Source: Chloroflexota bacterium (lineage in GTDB: Bacteria > Chloroflexota > UBA11872 > UBA12225 > JAJDUF01). Taken from it: DNA of 64,000 bases. The stretch covers positions 465,930 to 529,929 of the forward strand of contig JAJDUF010000010.1 in NCBI GenBank assembly GCA_022826725.1. Reading direction: 5' to 3'. The notes under the pieces were generated by a model. The model was not told the DNA's origin, did no database searches, and saw only the letters and a list, made by a program, of their open reading frames with translations. Position numbers and translations under genes: made by a program. Of this stretch, positions 53,209 through 61,442 are shown in pieces. How positions within the stretch are numbered: the first letter of the stretch is position 1; every line of letters begins with the position of its first letter.

Positions 53209-54417
53209 CTGTCCACGCTACGGCGTCTCTTTCTCCCCGTCTACATCCCGACGCTCCTGCTGGCAATCAGCTCGGGCGTCCTCATCCCCACGCTGCCGAT
53301 TCACCTGCAATCGTTCGACATATCCTTCAGCCTGATCGGACTGGCCATCGGCGCCGCCGGTTTGGGCACGATTGCGATGGACCTGCCGGCCGGCATGGTC
53401 CTCGGGATATTTGGGCGCAAACGGGTGATGGTGGCCGGGGCCGCCGCCGTGGGGCTGGCGACGCTGGCCCTCGGCTTCTCACCGTGGTATCCGCTCCTGG
53501 TGGTGCTGCGCCTGGCCGCCGGGATCGGCACGGCCTTCTGGAACCTCTCGCGCCTTGCCTACCTCGCGGACATGGTGCCGGTCCACGACCGGGGAAGGGC
53601 GATCTCGGCGTTCGGCGGGACGACGCGAATCGGGATGTTCATCGGCCCGGCGCTCGGTGGTCTGGTCGGCCGCGAGTTCGGACTAGAGACGGCCTTCATC
53701 GTCGCGGGAGCGCTCGACCTGACCGCCGCGCTCATCACATTCCTCTGGGTGTCTGAGCCGCCGGCCCCCGTCGGGGCAGTCCACCGCACCTCGCACCTCG
53801 GTCACGTTGCCGACCTGGTCCGGCAGCACCGCCGTAGCTTCACGACGGCCGGAACTGCCCAGATTTGCGCGCAGATGATCCGCCAGGGCCGGCAGGTCAT
53901 CGTGCCGCTCTATGGTGCGAGTGTCCTCGGACTCGACGTGGCAGCGGTGGGAACGATTGTCAGCATCTCGTCGGCGATTGACATGTCCCTGTTTATCCCG
54001 GCCGGCCTGGTGATGGACCGCTTTGGCCGCAAGTTCGCCTCCGTCCCCTCGTTCGTCGTGATGGGGCTGGGGATGGCGGTCTTGCCCCTGGCAACCGACT
54101 ACCTCGGTCTGCTGACCGCGACGGCCATCCTGGGCTTTGGCAACGGTCTTGGCTCCGGCGCGATGATGACCCTCGGCGCCGACCTTGCGCCGCCCGGCTC
54201 ATCGGGCGAGTTCCTCGGCGTGTGGCGGCTGATCGGCGACCTCGGTAACGCCGGCGCTCCGCTCGTCGTCGGCAACCTGGCTGACTTGCTCGGGCTATCC
54301 GTCGGCGCGTGGGTGCTGGCCGGCGTCGGCCTGGCCTCAGCCGGTGTTCTTACCTTCCTCGTGCCGGAAACGCTGACGAAACGAGGGGCCTCGGCCGCCA
54401 GCCCCGCGAAGAGTTAG
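53209..54417 (+). CDS. MFS transporter, probable CTG start
   Basis: About 402 residues with twelve or so hydrophobic segments and the MFS loop motif (GRKRVMVAGA near residue 67). The first ATG/GTG/TTG in frame (TTG at 53362) would remove the first membrane segment. Upstream sequence encodes a normal MFS N-terminus (TLRRLFLPVYIPTLLLAISS). Back to the in-frame TAG at 53131 there is no ATG, GTG or TTG, but a CTG at 53209 has GGAG 7 bases upstream. Substrate unknown. A frameshift upstream is the alternative. Confidence 0.75.
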   Translation: MSTLRRLFLPVYIPTLLLAISSGVLIPTLPIHLQSFDISFSLIGLAIGAAGLGTIAMDLPAGMVLGIFGRKRVMVAGAAAVGLATLALGFSPWYPLLVVLRLAAGIGTAFWNLSRLAYLADMVPVHDRGRAISAFGGTTRIGMFIGPALGGLVGREFGLETAFIVAGALDLTAALITFLWVSEPPAPVGAVHRTSHLGHVADLVRQHRRSFTTAGTAQICAQMIRQGRQVIVPLYGASVLGLDVAAVGTIVSISSAIDMSLFIPAGLVMDRFGRKFASVPSFVVMGLGMAVLPLATDYLGLLTATAILGFGNGLGSGAMMTLGADLAPPGSSGEFLGVWRLIGDLGNAGAPLVVGNLADLLGLSVGAWVLAGVGLASAGVLTFLVPETLTKRGASAASPAKS

Positions 54418-54530
54418 CGGGCGTTGCCGGGCTGTGGCATGGGGATGCCACTACGGCATCCGCGGCACGCTGCGATTTCCGGGTATACTGGCCCCGTGAC
54501 CGTGTGCCCTTTCACCGCATGAGGCTGCCG

Positions 54531-55289
54531 ATGACTGCCACAACCACCATCACATCCCCACCACCCAGCGGGACCGCGCGCCTGGCGCCGCTGCCCGATC
54601 CGCCCAAGGCCCCCGATGCCATGCAACAGCTTCCCTACATCACCACGGCATACTCAGTCCTCGACAGCTACTTCCACCGGCGACCAGACGTGTTCGTCGG
54701 TGGCGACGGCTATCTCTGCTATGACACCCGCGACCGTTCCAACTGGGTTCGGCCGGACTGCGTGGTGGCGTTTGGGGTGGACCCGGCGGCCATCTTCGCT
54801 CGCAACGGCTACGTGATTAGCGAGGTGGGCAAACCACCGGACTTCGTACTGGAAGTGGCCTCGGAGAGCACCGGACGGCGGGATTACACCCACAAGCGGG
54901 CCAGCTATGCCGAGTACGGCGTGGCCGAATACTGGCGTTTTGATCGCAGCGGTGGCCAGTACCACGACCGGCCGCTGTCCGGTGATCATCTGGTCAATGG
55001 CCGGTACGAGCCACTGCCGCTGGATACCGGCGCAGACGGGGTGATCCGCGGCTCCAGCCCGGTGCTAGGGCTGGAGCTACACTGGGATACCGGCCAGCTG
55101 CGGTTCTACGACCCGGTAGCAGGTGACTATCTCCGCGATCTGCGGCAAGCCGAAGCTCAGTTGGAGGCCGAGACGGCGGCGCGCGCCGTCGCCGAGGATC
55201 AACGCGCGGCTGAGGTGGCGGCACGGACGGCTGCCGAGGCCCTGGTAGAGCGCCTCCGCGCCCAGCTCCGCCGGCTGCAATCCGAATAA
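54531..55289 (+). CDS. Uma2 family endonuclease-like protein, copy 4 (divergent)
   Basis: A 252-residue Uma2 protein, clearly related to but distinct from copies 1-3: WVRPDCVVAFGVDPAA, FVLEVASESTG, HKRASYAEYGVAEYWRFDRSGG. The ATG at 54531 has GAGG 7 bases upstream; one at 54519 is the alternative. A TATACT is seen at about 54484, in a different context from copies 1-3. The tail is a coiled coil of Ala/Glu/Arg. Confidence 0.85.
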   Translation: MTATTTITSPPPSGTARLAPLPDPPKAPDAMQQLPYITTAYSVLDSYFHRRPDVFVGGDGYLCYDTRDRSNWVRPDCVVAFGVDPAAIFARNGYVISEVGKPPDFVLEVASESTGRRDYTHKRASYAEYGVAEYWRFDRSGGQYHDRPLSGDHLVNGRYEPLPLDTGADGVIRGSSPVLGLELHWDTGQLRFYDPVAGDYLRDLRQAEAQLEAETAARAVAEDQRAAEVAARTAAEALVERLRAQLRRLQSE

Positions 55290-55333
55290 TCAATGGCGGC
55301 CCAGGCAACAACATGGCGCCAGGACAGCGGCAG

Positions 55334-56788
55334 CTATGCCGGCTCATTCTGCGGCCAGATGGCGTGCTGGCGGTTGATCTGGCCAAGCGGCAGCCGTTCA
55401 GACGGGTAGGCGCGTAGGCCGGTGCCCGTGTCGTCAAGTGCGCTGCGATGCCCGGCCGTGCGGAAACGCTGCACGAGCCGCTCCTGCGCCTCGCTGCACA
55501 GCACCGGATGCTGACCGGCGCGGTCTTCCAGCTCGTGCGGGTCGTCGCGCAGGTTGAAGAGCTGCTGCCGACCGCCGTTGGCAAAGTAGCAGTATTTCCA
55601 GTCGTCCCAGCGCAGCATCAGCTTCATCAGCCGACCGCTGGAGAACTGGCCCACCAGCGCCTCGTGGCCCGGCGTCGTCCCGTCGGTGCAGATGGGCAGC
55701 AGGTTTTGCCCCTCGACACTGGCAGGGACGGCGTCGGCGGCACCGACCGCGGTCAGAAACGTCGGCAGCAGATCGCACCCGGAGACCAGGTGCTCGCGGG
55801 CTTCGCCAGCGGGTACTCGCCCCGGCCAGCTCACCAGGAACGGCACCCGCGCCGACCCCTCGTAGAATGAGCGTTTGCCCCAAGCGTAATGGTCGCCGAG
55901 CATGTCGCCGTGGTCGGAGATGAACACGATGAGCGTGCGCTCGGTGAGATCATGCTCATCGAGCGCATTTATGATCTTACCCACGTTCCGGTCAATGTGG
56001 CTGATGAGACCGTAGTAGCGGGCGCGGATCATCCGGATCAGGTCGTCATCCGGATCGTCTACACCCTTGCCATGGTTCTGGACCAGCAGGTGCGTATCCA
56101 CTGGCTCCCGCTCGGACGCCCGGCGCACCGGCATGGGCACCGTGGCCGGGTCGTACATCGTTGCGTAGGGATGCGGTGGGTCCCAGGGCGGGTGCGGCTT
56201 GATGAACGAGGTGAAGCAAAAGAACGGGCGATTGCGGTTGCGGGCGATGAAGTCCACCGTTCGGTCGGCCGTCCAGGCGGTGGTGTGGTGCTCCTCAGGC
56301 AGAACGGACACTTGGGGCTGGTAATACAGCTCGTGGCGCTGGCCGTGCGGCTCCTCGACGTGTCCGTAGCCCTGCCCATGCAGGTATTGCAGAAACTCAT
56401 CGTCTTGCCGGTACGGGGGTATCTCCTCCGACAGCCACATCCGCTGAAACCCGCCGTGGTTGCGTGGCGGCTTGAAGTGCATCTTGCCGATGGCTTGCGT
56501 GAAGTAGCCTTGCTCGGTCAGCAGGGTGCCGAGCGTCGGGACGGTGTGCGGGGGAGACGGGCCATTGTCATAGACGCCGACCTGCCACGAATGCAGCCCG
56601 GTGAGCGCATTGATCCGCGCTGGCACACACACCGGCGACTCGGTGTACGCGCGGGTGAACTGCACGCCGCTGGCCGCCAGGCGATCAATGTGCGGTGTCC
56701 GAACCAGCGGATGATCGGCGGCGCCGAGGCTGTCGGCGCGCAACTGGTCGCACATGATGAGCAGGATGTTCGGCCGCTCTTCGTTCAT
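55334..56788 (-). CDS. arylsulfatase-type sulfatase
   Basis: A 484-residue type I sulfatase. The metal strand is NILLIMCDQLRAD, the formylglycine signature is CVPAR (SPVCVPARINALTG, near residue 55), and FISDHGDMLGDHY is the second metal site near residue 290. No signal peptide. It is the last of three genes read together (nucleotidyltransferase, phosphosulfolactate-synthase-like, sulfatase), 42 bases after the second gene. Confidence 0.92.
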   Translation of the reverse strand: MNEERPNILLIMCDQLRADSLGAADHPLVRTPHIDRLAASGVQFTRAYTESPVCVPARINALTGLHSWQVGVYDNGPSPPHTVPTLGTLLTEQGYFTQAIGKMHFKPPRNHGGFQRMWLSEEIPPYRQDDEFLQYLHGQGYGHVEEPHGQRHELYYQPQVSVLPEEHHTTAWTADRTVDFIARNRNRPFFCFTSFIKPHPPWDPPHPYATMYDPATVPMPVRRASEREPVDTHLLVQNHGKGVDDPDDDLIRMIRARYYGLISHIDRNVGKIINALDEHDLTERTLIVFISDHGDMLGDHYAWGKRSFYEGSARVPFLVSWPGRVPAGEAREHLVSGCDLLPTFLTAVGAADAVPASVEGQNLLPICTDGTTPGHEALVGQFSSGRLMKLMLRWDDWKYCYFANGGRQQLFNLRDDPHELEDRAGQHPVLCSEAQERLVQRFRTAGHRSALDDTGTGLRAYPSERLPLGQINRQHAIWPQNEPA

Positions 56789-56830
56789 GGCGAATTCCCC
56801 ATTGCCTTTCGCCTCGTAGGGGCCTGGTGG

Positions 56831-57619
56831 TCAGATGACCGCTCCGCTCGCGGCGTTGACGCCGATACCGCAGCGGATCGTCTCGTATTCGATGACCCGG
56901 TCCGGCAAGACGTTGGCCACGTTGACCTCCGGACCAACCGCATCGAGGAGTTGGCGATAGATGCGCGGCGGATCGGCATAGGTGGTGCCCGGTATCCAGT
57001 GACCGGGCAGTTCGAAGATGGCCTCGGCCGGTTGCAAGCCCTGTGCCAGCAAATCCTGCACGGCGGCCCGCGGCTCCTGGCCGGCGGGAAACACGTCGGC
57101 CGCCTCCAGCATCACCTTCCAGGCACCGGCGGCCAGGCACGCACGCGCGTCGTCCACCAGCGGTACGGTGTGCGCCAGCCCTTCTTTCTTGCCCGCTTCA
57201 CCGAGCACCCGCAAGCCGAACTCTTGGACGGCCCGCGCGATCAACGCCGTCTTGTCGTCCAAGCTGATCTCGATGAGATTGTCCGAGACCTCGATAGCCT
57301 CGTAGCCGGCAGCGCACGCTTCTGTCAAGAAGGTGTCTGTCGCGCCGTGTGCCAACGCATACTCCAGGAACTGACCACCTGGGAAAGCCACCACCGCGTG
57401 TTGCCGATAGAGGGCAATCTTTTCGCGGAGCAGACCGGCATCGAGCAGCCGCGAGACACCGACGGCGATCTTGGCTAGGTCAATGTACTCGCCGGCGACG
57501 CGCAAGAGGTCCGCCTGCTCCGCCAGGCCCAAGCCCCAGTCAATCGTCACGACCAAGCCGCGCTCTCGGGGCTTGGTCGGCCGCGCCGCAATCGGCAGTG
57601 CCGCGAACCCCTTAGGCAC
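56831..57619 (-). CDS. phosphosulfolactate synthase-like (ComA/YitD family) protein
   Basis: A 262-residue TIM-barrel protein of the ComA family (PF02679), which adds sulfite to phosphoenolpyruvate. Family landmarks: VTIDWGLGLAEQADLL, GEYIDLAKI, LREKIALY, VAFPGGQFLEYALAHG, GYEAIEVSDNLIEI and VLGEAGKKEG. The GTG at 57619 has GGGAGG 9 bases upstream and overlaps the end of the nucleotidyltransferase by 8 bases. Association with a sulfatase suggests a link to sulfur or sulfonate metabolism, but the reaction is not proven. Confidence 0.8.
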   Translation of the reverse strand: MPKGFAALPIAARPTKPRERGLVVTIDWGLGLAEQADLLRVAGEYIDLAKIAVGVSRLLDAGLLREKIALYRQHAVVAFPGGQFLEYALAHGATDTFLTEACAAGYEAIEVSDNLIEISLDDKTALIARAVQEFGLRVLGEAGKKEGLAHTVPLVDDARACLAAGAWKVMLEAADVFPAGQEPRAAVQDLLAQGLQPAEAIFELPGHWIPGTTYADPPRIYRQLLDAVGPEVNVANVLPDRVIEYETIRCGIGVNAASGAVI

Positions 57620-58130
57620 CGGACACTGCCTCCCCGTCCGCGTCCGTCGCCCCGACGCGGTCCGTGAACCGCCAGCCCCAGGCCGTGCGCTGTAAGTCAC
57701 CGGCGGCAAGCGCCGCCTCGAAGCGAGCATGAGCCGCGGCGAACGTCCCGTCGTCCGCAAGCACAATTCCGTCGGCCAGCACGTCCCAAGTGAGCGACCG
57801 CTTGAGGAGCAGTAGCTCGTCCGGGGCAAACGCCACGACTTCCAGATCAATGTTCGCCCCCAGCCCAAACCAGTTGTCCGGCTGATAGGCGCGCTCCAAA
57901 CGCTCGAACGGACCCAGTGCTGCAAATGCGGGAGAGACTATGGCGAGGTCGGCATCGCTGGTACGCAGCGAATTGCCCCGCGCCCGTGAGCCGAACAGCG
58001 CTGCTGCGGCGATGGGTAGCTCGGACGACAACACCTCGACATAGGCCCGCGCCCACTGGAGCACGGTCGTATCGTCTGCGCCAGACCAGACCTCCGCAGG
58101 TGGCAGTGGTGACAGCTTTGGTGTGCTCAT
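57612..58130 (-). CDS. nucleotidyltransferase-domain protein
   Basis: A 172-residue protein with GSRARGNSLRTSDADLAIV (near residues 47-65), the nucleotidyltransferase signature, and NIDLEVVAF carrying a later acidic residue. It resembles minimal nucleotidyltransferases but is larger and lacks a HEPN partner. It is the first of the three-gene unit and overlaps the next gene by 8 bases. Confidence 0.8.
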   Translation of the reverse strand: MSTPKLSPLPPAEVWSGADDTTVLQWARAYVEVLSSELPIAAAALFGSRARGNSLRTSDADLAIVSPAFAALGPFERLERAYQPDNWFGLGANIDLEVVAFAPDELLLLKRSLTWDVLADGIVLADDGTFAAAHARFEAALAAGDLQRTAWGWRFTDRVGATDADGEAVSGA

Positions 58131-58166
58131 GGTTCGAGTTGCCCGGCGACGAACGTCAGCACGTTA

Positions 58167-59510
58167 TCAAATCATGGCCGGCACTTGCTGGGCAATCATT
58201 CCCTTTGCCTCGGCCGCGGCGGCGATTGCCTGCCTAGCTACGACTAGGCCGACTTGGACAATACTCACCTTCTCTGTCGCCTTGCTCACGAGAATGCCAG
58301 TGACGAGAGCCACTAACAAAGCCATGCCCGCCGAGCCGCCGGTAACTCCGACGAGTCCAACTGCCGCCAGCGTTGCTCCTGACGTGAGGCCGCCTCGTGC
58401 CTGGCCATCCACAAAATCTGCATACTCACCAGTGCGGCGTGCTTTCTGAAAAGCTCTGGCCAGCGCCACGACCGTCACGACCAATAGCAGCGGGTTCGCG
58501 CCGAGGGCGGAGGACACACCCATGCTGCCAGCAAATCTGGCAAATGTCTCCGTGTCAGCGCGATTCCAATTAAAGATCAAGGCAACGGCGCCTACTGAGC
58601 TACCGAGCAGTTCGGCGGCATTGAAGGTATTCAGGTCATAAAACCAACTCTTCGGTATATGGAAGCTCGAATCCAGCGTGGCGGCGACCTGGTCAAAGGT
58701 TTCCTTGTCCCAGGTCGCAAGCGGAAGTCCCCTCGGCGTGCTCACGTCTCTGAAGAGGCCCAGCATGCCGCCTAACGCTTCCTGGACGATGTTGTCGTCG
58801 GGAGACGCACCGCGGACAGCATTCCAGGCTCCCGCAATGGTATGTCCTCCATCAAACAATCGATGATAAGTGCCGCCTATACCGGTTTCTATGAACCTGG
58901 TGTCCATCGCCTTGTCGTAGATGGTCGGGACACCTTTGACCATACCCTGCAACAGATCATTCACAACTCCGGATAGGTCGCTCGCCAACAGCCCTTGAGT
59001 AGTCGAAAGCAGTGCGTTGGCGGCGGAGGTTGTCGCTTTCAAGACCGCCTTGGGAGTGGTCTTCACGCTTTCCGCAGCCGCCGTCGCTACGTCCGGCGCC
59101 TTCTGGGCAGTCTCCCGGACTGCACTGGCGGCTGAAGCAGCGGTGTCAGTCACCTTCTCCGATGCATCTTGGGCGGACCAGACGGCGGAAGCTGCTACAT
59201 CCGTCGCCTTCACCGATGCATTTGAGGAGGCATCTTGGACGGCGCCTGCGACTGACGACGCGGTGTCGGTTACTTTCTCTGATGCCTCCTGGAGAGCGTC
59301 TTGGGTAGACCAGACAGCAGAAGCAGCTACATCCGTCGCTTTCACCGATGCCTTTTGGGAAGCATCTTGGAGGGCACCCGTGACTGACGACGCAGTGTCC
59401 GTCACTTTCTCTGATGTCTTCTGGAGCGTGCCCTGGGCCGAATCGGCGGCGGAGGTGGCCGTATCCGCCACCTTATCTTTGAACCCCTTGAGGCGTTTGA
59501 GGTCAGGCAT
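58167..59510 (-). CDS. LEA-like repeat protein with C-terminal membrane segments
   Basis: A 447-residue protein of no family I recognise. Residues 10-150 are low-complexity Ala/Ser/Thr/Asp/Lys amphipathic helix of the LEA/apolipoprotein kind. A unit of about 40-44 residues (EKVTDTASSVxGAxQDAS..) occurs at 34-77 and 78-117, with a third partial copy. A middle region has VPTIYDKAMDTRF. From about 310 on, three hydrophobic segments (LGSSVGAVALIF; NPLLLVVTVVALARAF; AGMALLVALVTGILV) suggest membrane attachment. It starts one base after the PurM-like gene's stop (GGAGG upstream), so the two are translationally coupled. Confidence 0.8.
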   Translation of the reverse strand: MPDLKRLKGFKDKVADTATSAADSAQGTLQKTSEKVTDTASSVTGALQDASQKASVKATDVAASAVWSTQDALQEASEKVTDTASSVAGAVQDASSNASVKATDVAASAVWSAQDASEKVTDTAASAASAVRETAQKAPDVATAAAESVKTTPKAVLKATTSAANALLSTTQGLLASDLSGVVNDLLQGMVKGVPTIYDKAMDTRFIETGIGGTYHRLFDGGHTIAGAWNAVRGASPDDNIVQEALGGMLGLFRDVSTPRGLPLATWDKETFDQVAATLDSSFHIPKSWFYDLNTFNAAELLGSSVGAVALIFNWNRADTETFARFAGSMGVSSALGANPLLLVVTVVALARAFQKARRTGEYADFVDGQARGGLTSGATLAAVGLVGVTGGSAGMALLVALVTGILVSKATEKVSIVQVGLVVARQAIAAAAEAKGMIAQQVPAMI

Positions 59511-59511
59511 C

Positions 59512-60552
59512 TTATGCCTCCACCTCGAAGTAGCGGGCGATCTCGTCGCGGTCAATGGTTGGCAAGGGCCGGCTCGCCCCATCCCGCGAACGCAGCAGTA
59601 GCCCGGCGGTCGCGGCGGTGATCTTACCGAGGCGGAACACGGGTACGTCGGCGTCGCGCCAGGCCGCTGCCACCCGGTCAGCGTGGGCCGGGGCGACGGC
59701 GGCGAGCAGCGCGCCGGACGCGAGCAGGCCGAGCGGATCAAGCGCCAGCGCCGTACAGATGTCCCGGCACTCCGGCAGGACCGCAGCGTCCAGTGCCTCC
59801 TCGCGCACTTCCAGCCCGGCATCGGCCGCTGCTGCCAACTCGGCGAGGCCGGTCAGCAGGCCGCCCTCGGTGGGATCGTGGAGCGCGTGGACGTGCTGCC
59901 CGGCGGTGTCGAGCGCCAGCTTGGCCGCCGGGACGACACTAATGCCCGGCTCGTCCAGAAACGCCCTCGCTCTGCGTTGGACGGCAGCGGGCACGCCGCG
60001 GGCGGCGAGCGCCGCGCCGGCCTCGTGGGCGAGCACCGCGCAGCCCTCAATCGCCACCCCGCCCGCGAGCAGGATCGTATCGCCCGGCCGGGCGCCACCG
60101 GGGCACACTAGGCGCTCGCGCGTCACTTCTCCGAGCAGGCAGGCCGACACGATGGGACGGTCCAGCCCGCCCGTGATCTCGGTATGTCCGCCGACCAGGG
60201 TAATGCCGAGCGCGGCACAGGTCGTACCGAGGTCATCAAACAGCCCCCGCACGTCGGCTTCCTCCCACTGCTCCGGCAAGAGCGCCGTCGCCAGCAGCCA
60301 TCGCGGCGTCGCGCCCAGGCACGCGAGGTCGTTGGCGTTGACGTGGACGGTGTACCAGCCGATGCGGTCGGTGGCGAACGTGATCGGGTCGCTTTTGGCA
60401 ACGAGCAGCCGCCCATCACCGGCTGCACCAAGCACGTCTATCACCGCGGCATCGGCCCCGACCCCCGGGCCGACGACGACGCGCGGATCGTCCTGCGGCA
60501 GGTTTGCCAGGAGCGAGGCCAAGAGATCAGGCGGGAGCTTGCCGAGACGCAT
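59512..60552 (-). CDS. AIR synthase (PurM)-related protein
   Basis: A 346-residue ATP-binding protein of the PurM superfamily, which includes HypE, ThiL and selenide dikinase. Visible segments are ADAAVIDVLG, a KSDPITFATDRIGWYTVHVNANDLACLGA nucleotide-binding region, GGHTEITGGLDRP and HDPTEGGLLTGLAELA. The HypE C-terminal cysteine motif is missing, so it is not a hydrogenase maturation protein. The start at 60552 fits the family; ribosome site is weak. It is coupled to the LEA-like gene downstream. Confidence 0.82.
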   Translation of the reverse strand: MRLGKLPPDLLASLLANLPQDDPRVVVGPGVGADAAVIDVLGAAGDGRLLVAKSDPITFATDRIGWYTVHVNANDLACLGATPRWLLATALLPEQWEEADVRGLFDDLGTTCAALGITLVGGHTEITGGLDRPIVSACLLGEVTRERLVCPGGARPGDTILLAGGVAIEGCAVLAHEAGAALAARGVPAAVQRRARAFLDEPGISVVPAAKLALDTAGQHVHALHDPTEGGLLTGLAELAAAADAGLEVREEALDAAVLPECRDICTALALDPLGLLASGALLAAVAPAHADRVAAAWRDADVPVFRLGKITAATAGLLLRSRDGASRPLPTIDRDEIARYFEVEA

Positions 60553-60662
60553 CGGCACCGTTCTAGCAGGCTTCCGCGCCCGTGTCGAGGGCTGAGGCCC
60601 CCCAGGCCAAACAGGGACATCGGCCGGTTGCATCGCGTCCGCTGCCCCGGCATCATGGCGCT

Positions 60663-61442
60663 ATGCCGGCAATGTCCGCTCCTGGCAGGTGGCCGCGGCT
60701 CGGCTGGCGACCGGTCCGCGAAACCGAGCGGCGGGAGCTGCTCGATGACGCGCCGGCCAGCGCGTCTTTGGCCGGCAACCTCGCCGACTTGCGCCGCGCC
60801 AACCGATGGTTCGGCGGCCGGGCGCTGGTCCGCCGCTACTTGCAGCCGCGCTTGCGCGCGCTCCCGCCGCAGCGCCGCGTCACGCTGCTCGATATTGGCA
60901 CCGGCGGCGCCGACCTCCCGGCCGCCTTTCTCGCGTGGGCTACCGCAAGCGGACACCAGGGCTGGGCCGTCGGCGTAGACCCCAGTGCCGGCGTGATTGA
61001 GACGACGGCGGGTTTGCTTGACATAAGTACTCGCGTGCCGCGAACGCTCACTCTCATCCGAGGCGATGGCCGCGCGTTGCCGTTTGCCGCGCAATCGTTC
61101 GACTTTGTGCTCTGTGCGCTGACGGCTCACCACCTCGACGCGCCCGGAGTGGTGGCGCTGCTACGCGAAATGGGGCGCGTGGCCCGCCGTGCCGTCATCG
61201 TCACCGACTTGGAGCGCTCGTGGCCGGCGCTCGCGGGGGTGTGGCTCGTCGCTCACGTCGCGATTCGCAGCCGCCTGACCCGGCACGACGGGCCGCTGTC
61301 GGTGCGGCGCGCCTACACCGTGGCCGAGCTGGCGGCACTGGCGCAGCAAGCGGGGCTGACTGGCGCTACTGTCCGCACTCACGCCCCCTTTCGCCTCGCC
61401 CTCAGCTGGGACCGTCCGAGATCGCAGAGCGCCGGGCAATGA
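60663..61442 (+). CDS. class I SAM-dependent methyltransferase
   Basis: About 259 residues. The SAM motif I is LLDIGTGGADLPAAFL (near residue 73), with an acidic residue in VGVDPSAG and motif post-I FDFVLCALTAHHL. It resembles small-molecule methyltransferases of the UbiE type. The ATG at 60663 is used; an earlier frame to 60582 would overlap the divergent PurM-like gene. Its stop overlaps the next gene's start (ATGA). Confidence 0.85.
   Translation: MPAMSAPGRWPRLGWRPVRETERRELLDDAPASASLAGNLADLRRANRWFGGRALVRRYLQPRLRALPPQRRVTLLDIGTGGADLPAAFLAWATASGHQGWAVGVDPSAGVIETTAGLLDISTRVPRTLTLIRGDGRALPFAAQSFDFVLCALTAHHLDAPGVVALLREMGRVARRAVIVTDLERSWPALAGVWLVAHVAIRSRLTRHDGPLSVRRAYTVAELAALAQQAGLTGATVRTHAPFRLALSWDRPRSQSAGQ

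Noticed and set aside
57620..57925. N-terminal extension of the phosphosulfolactate-synthase-like frame
   Set aside because: It lies within the nucleotidyltransferase gene, is rich in Arg and Ser, and the GTG at 57619 has a strong ribosome site.
59511..59822. N-terminal extension of the LEA-like protein
   Set aside because: It falls in the PurM-like gene; the ATG at 59510 follows GGAGG and begins a typical start.
59512..60552. PurM-like protein as HypE (hydrogenase maturation)
   Set aside because: The C-terminal cysteine motif of HypE is missing and no hydrogenase genes are present.
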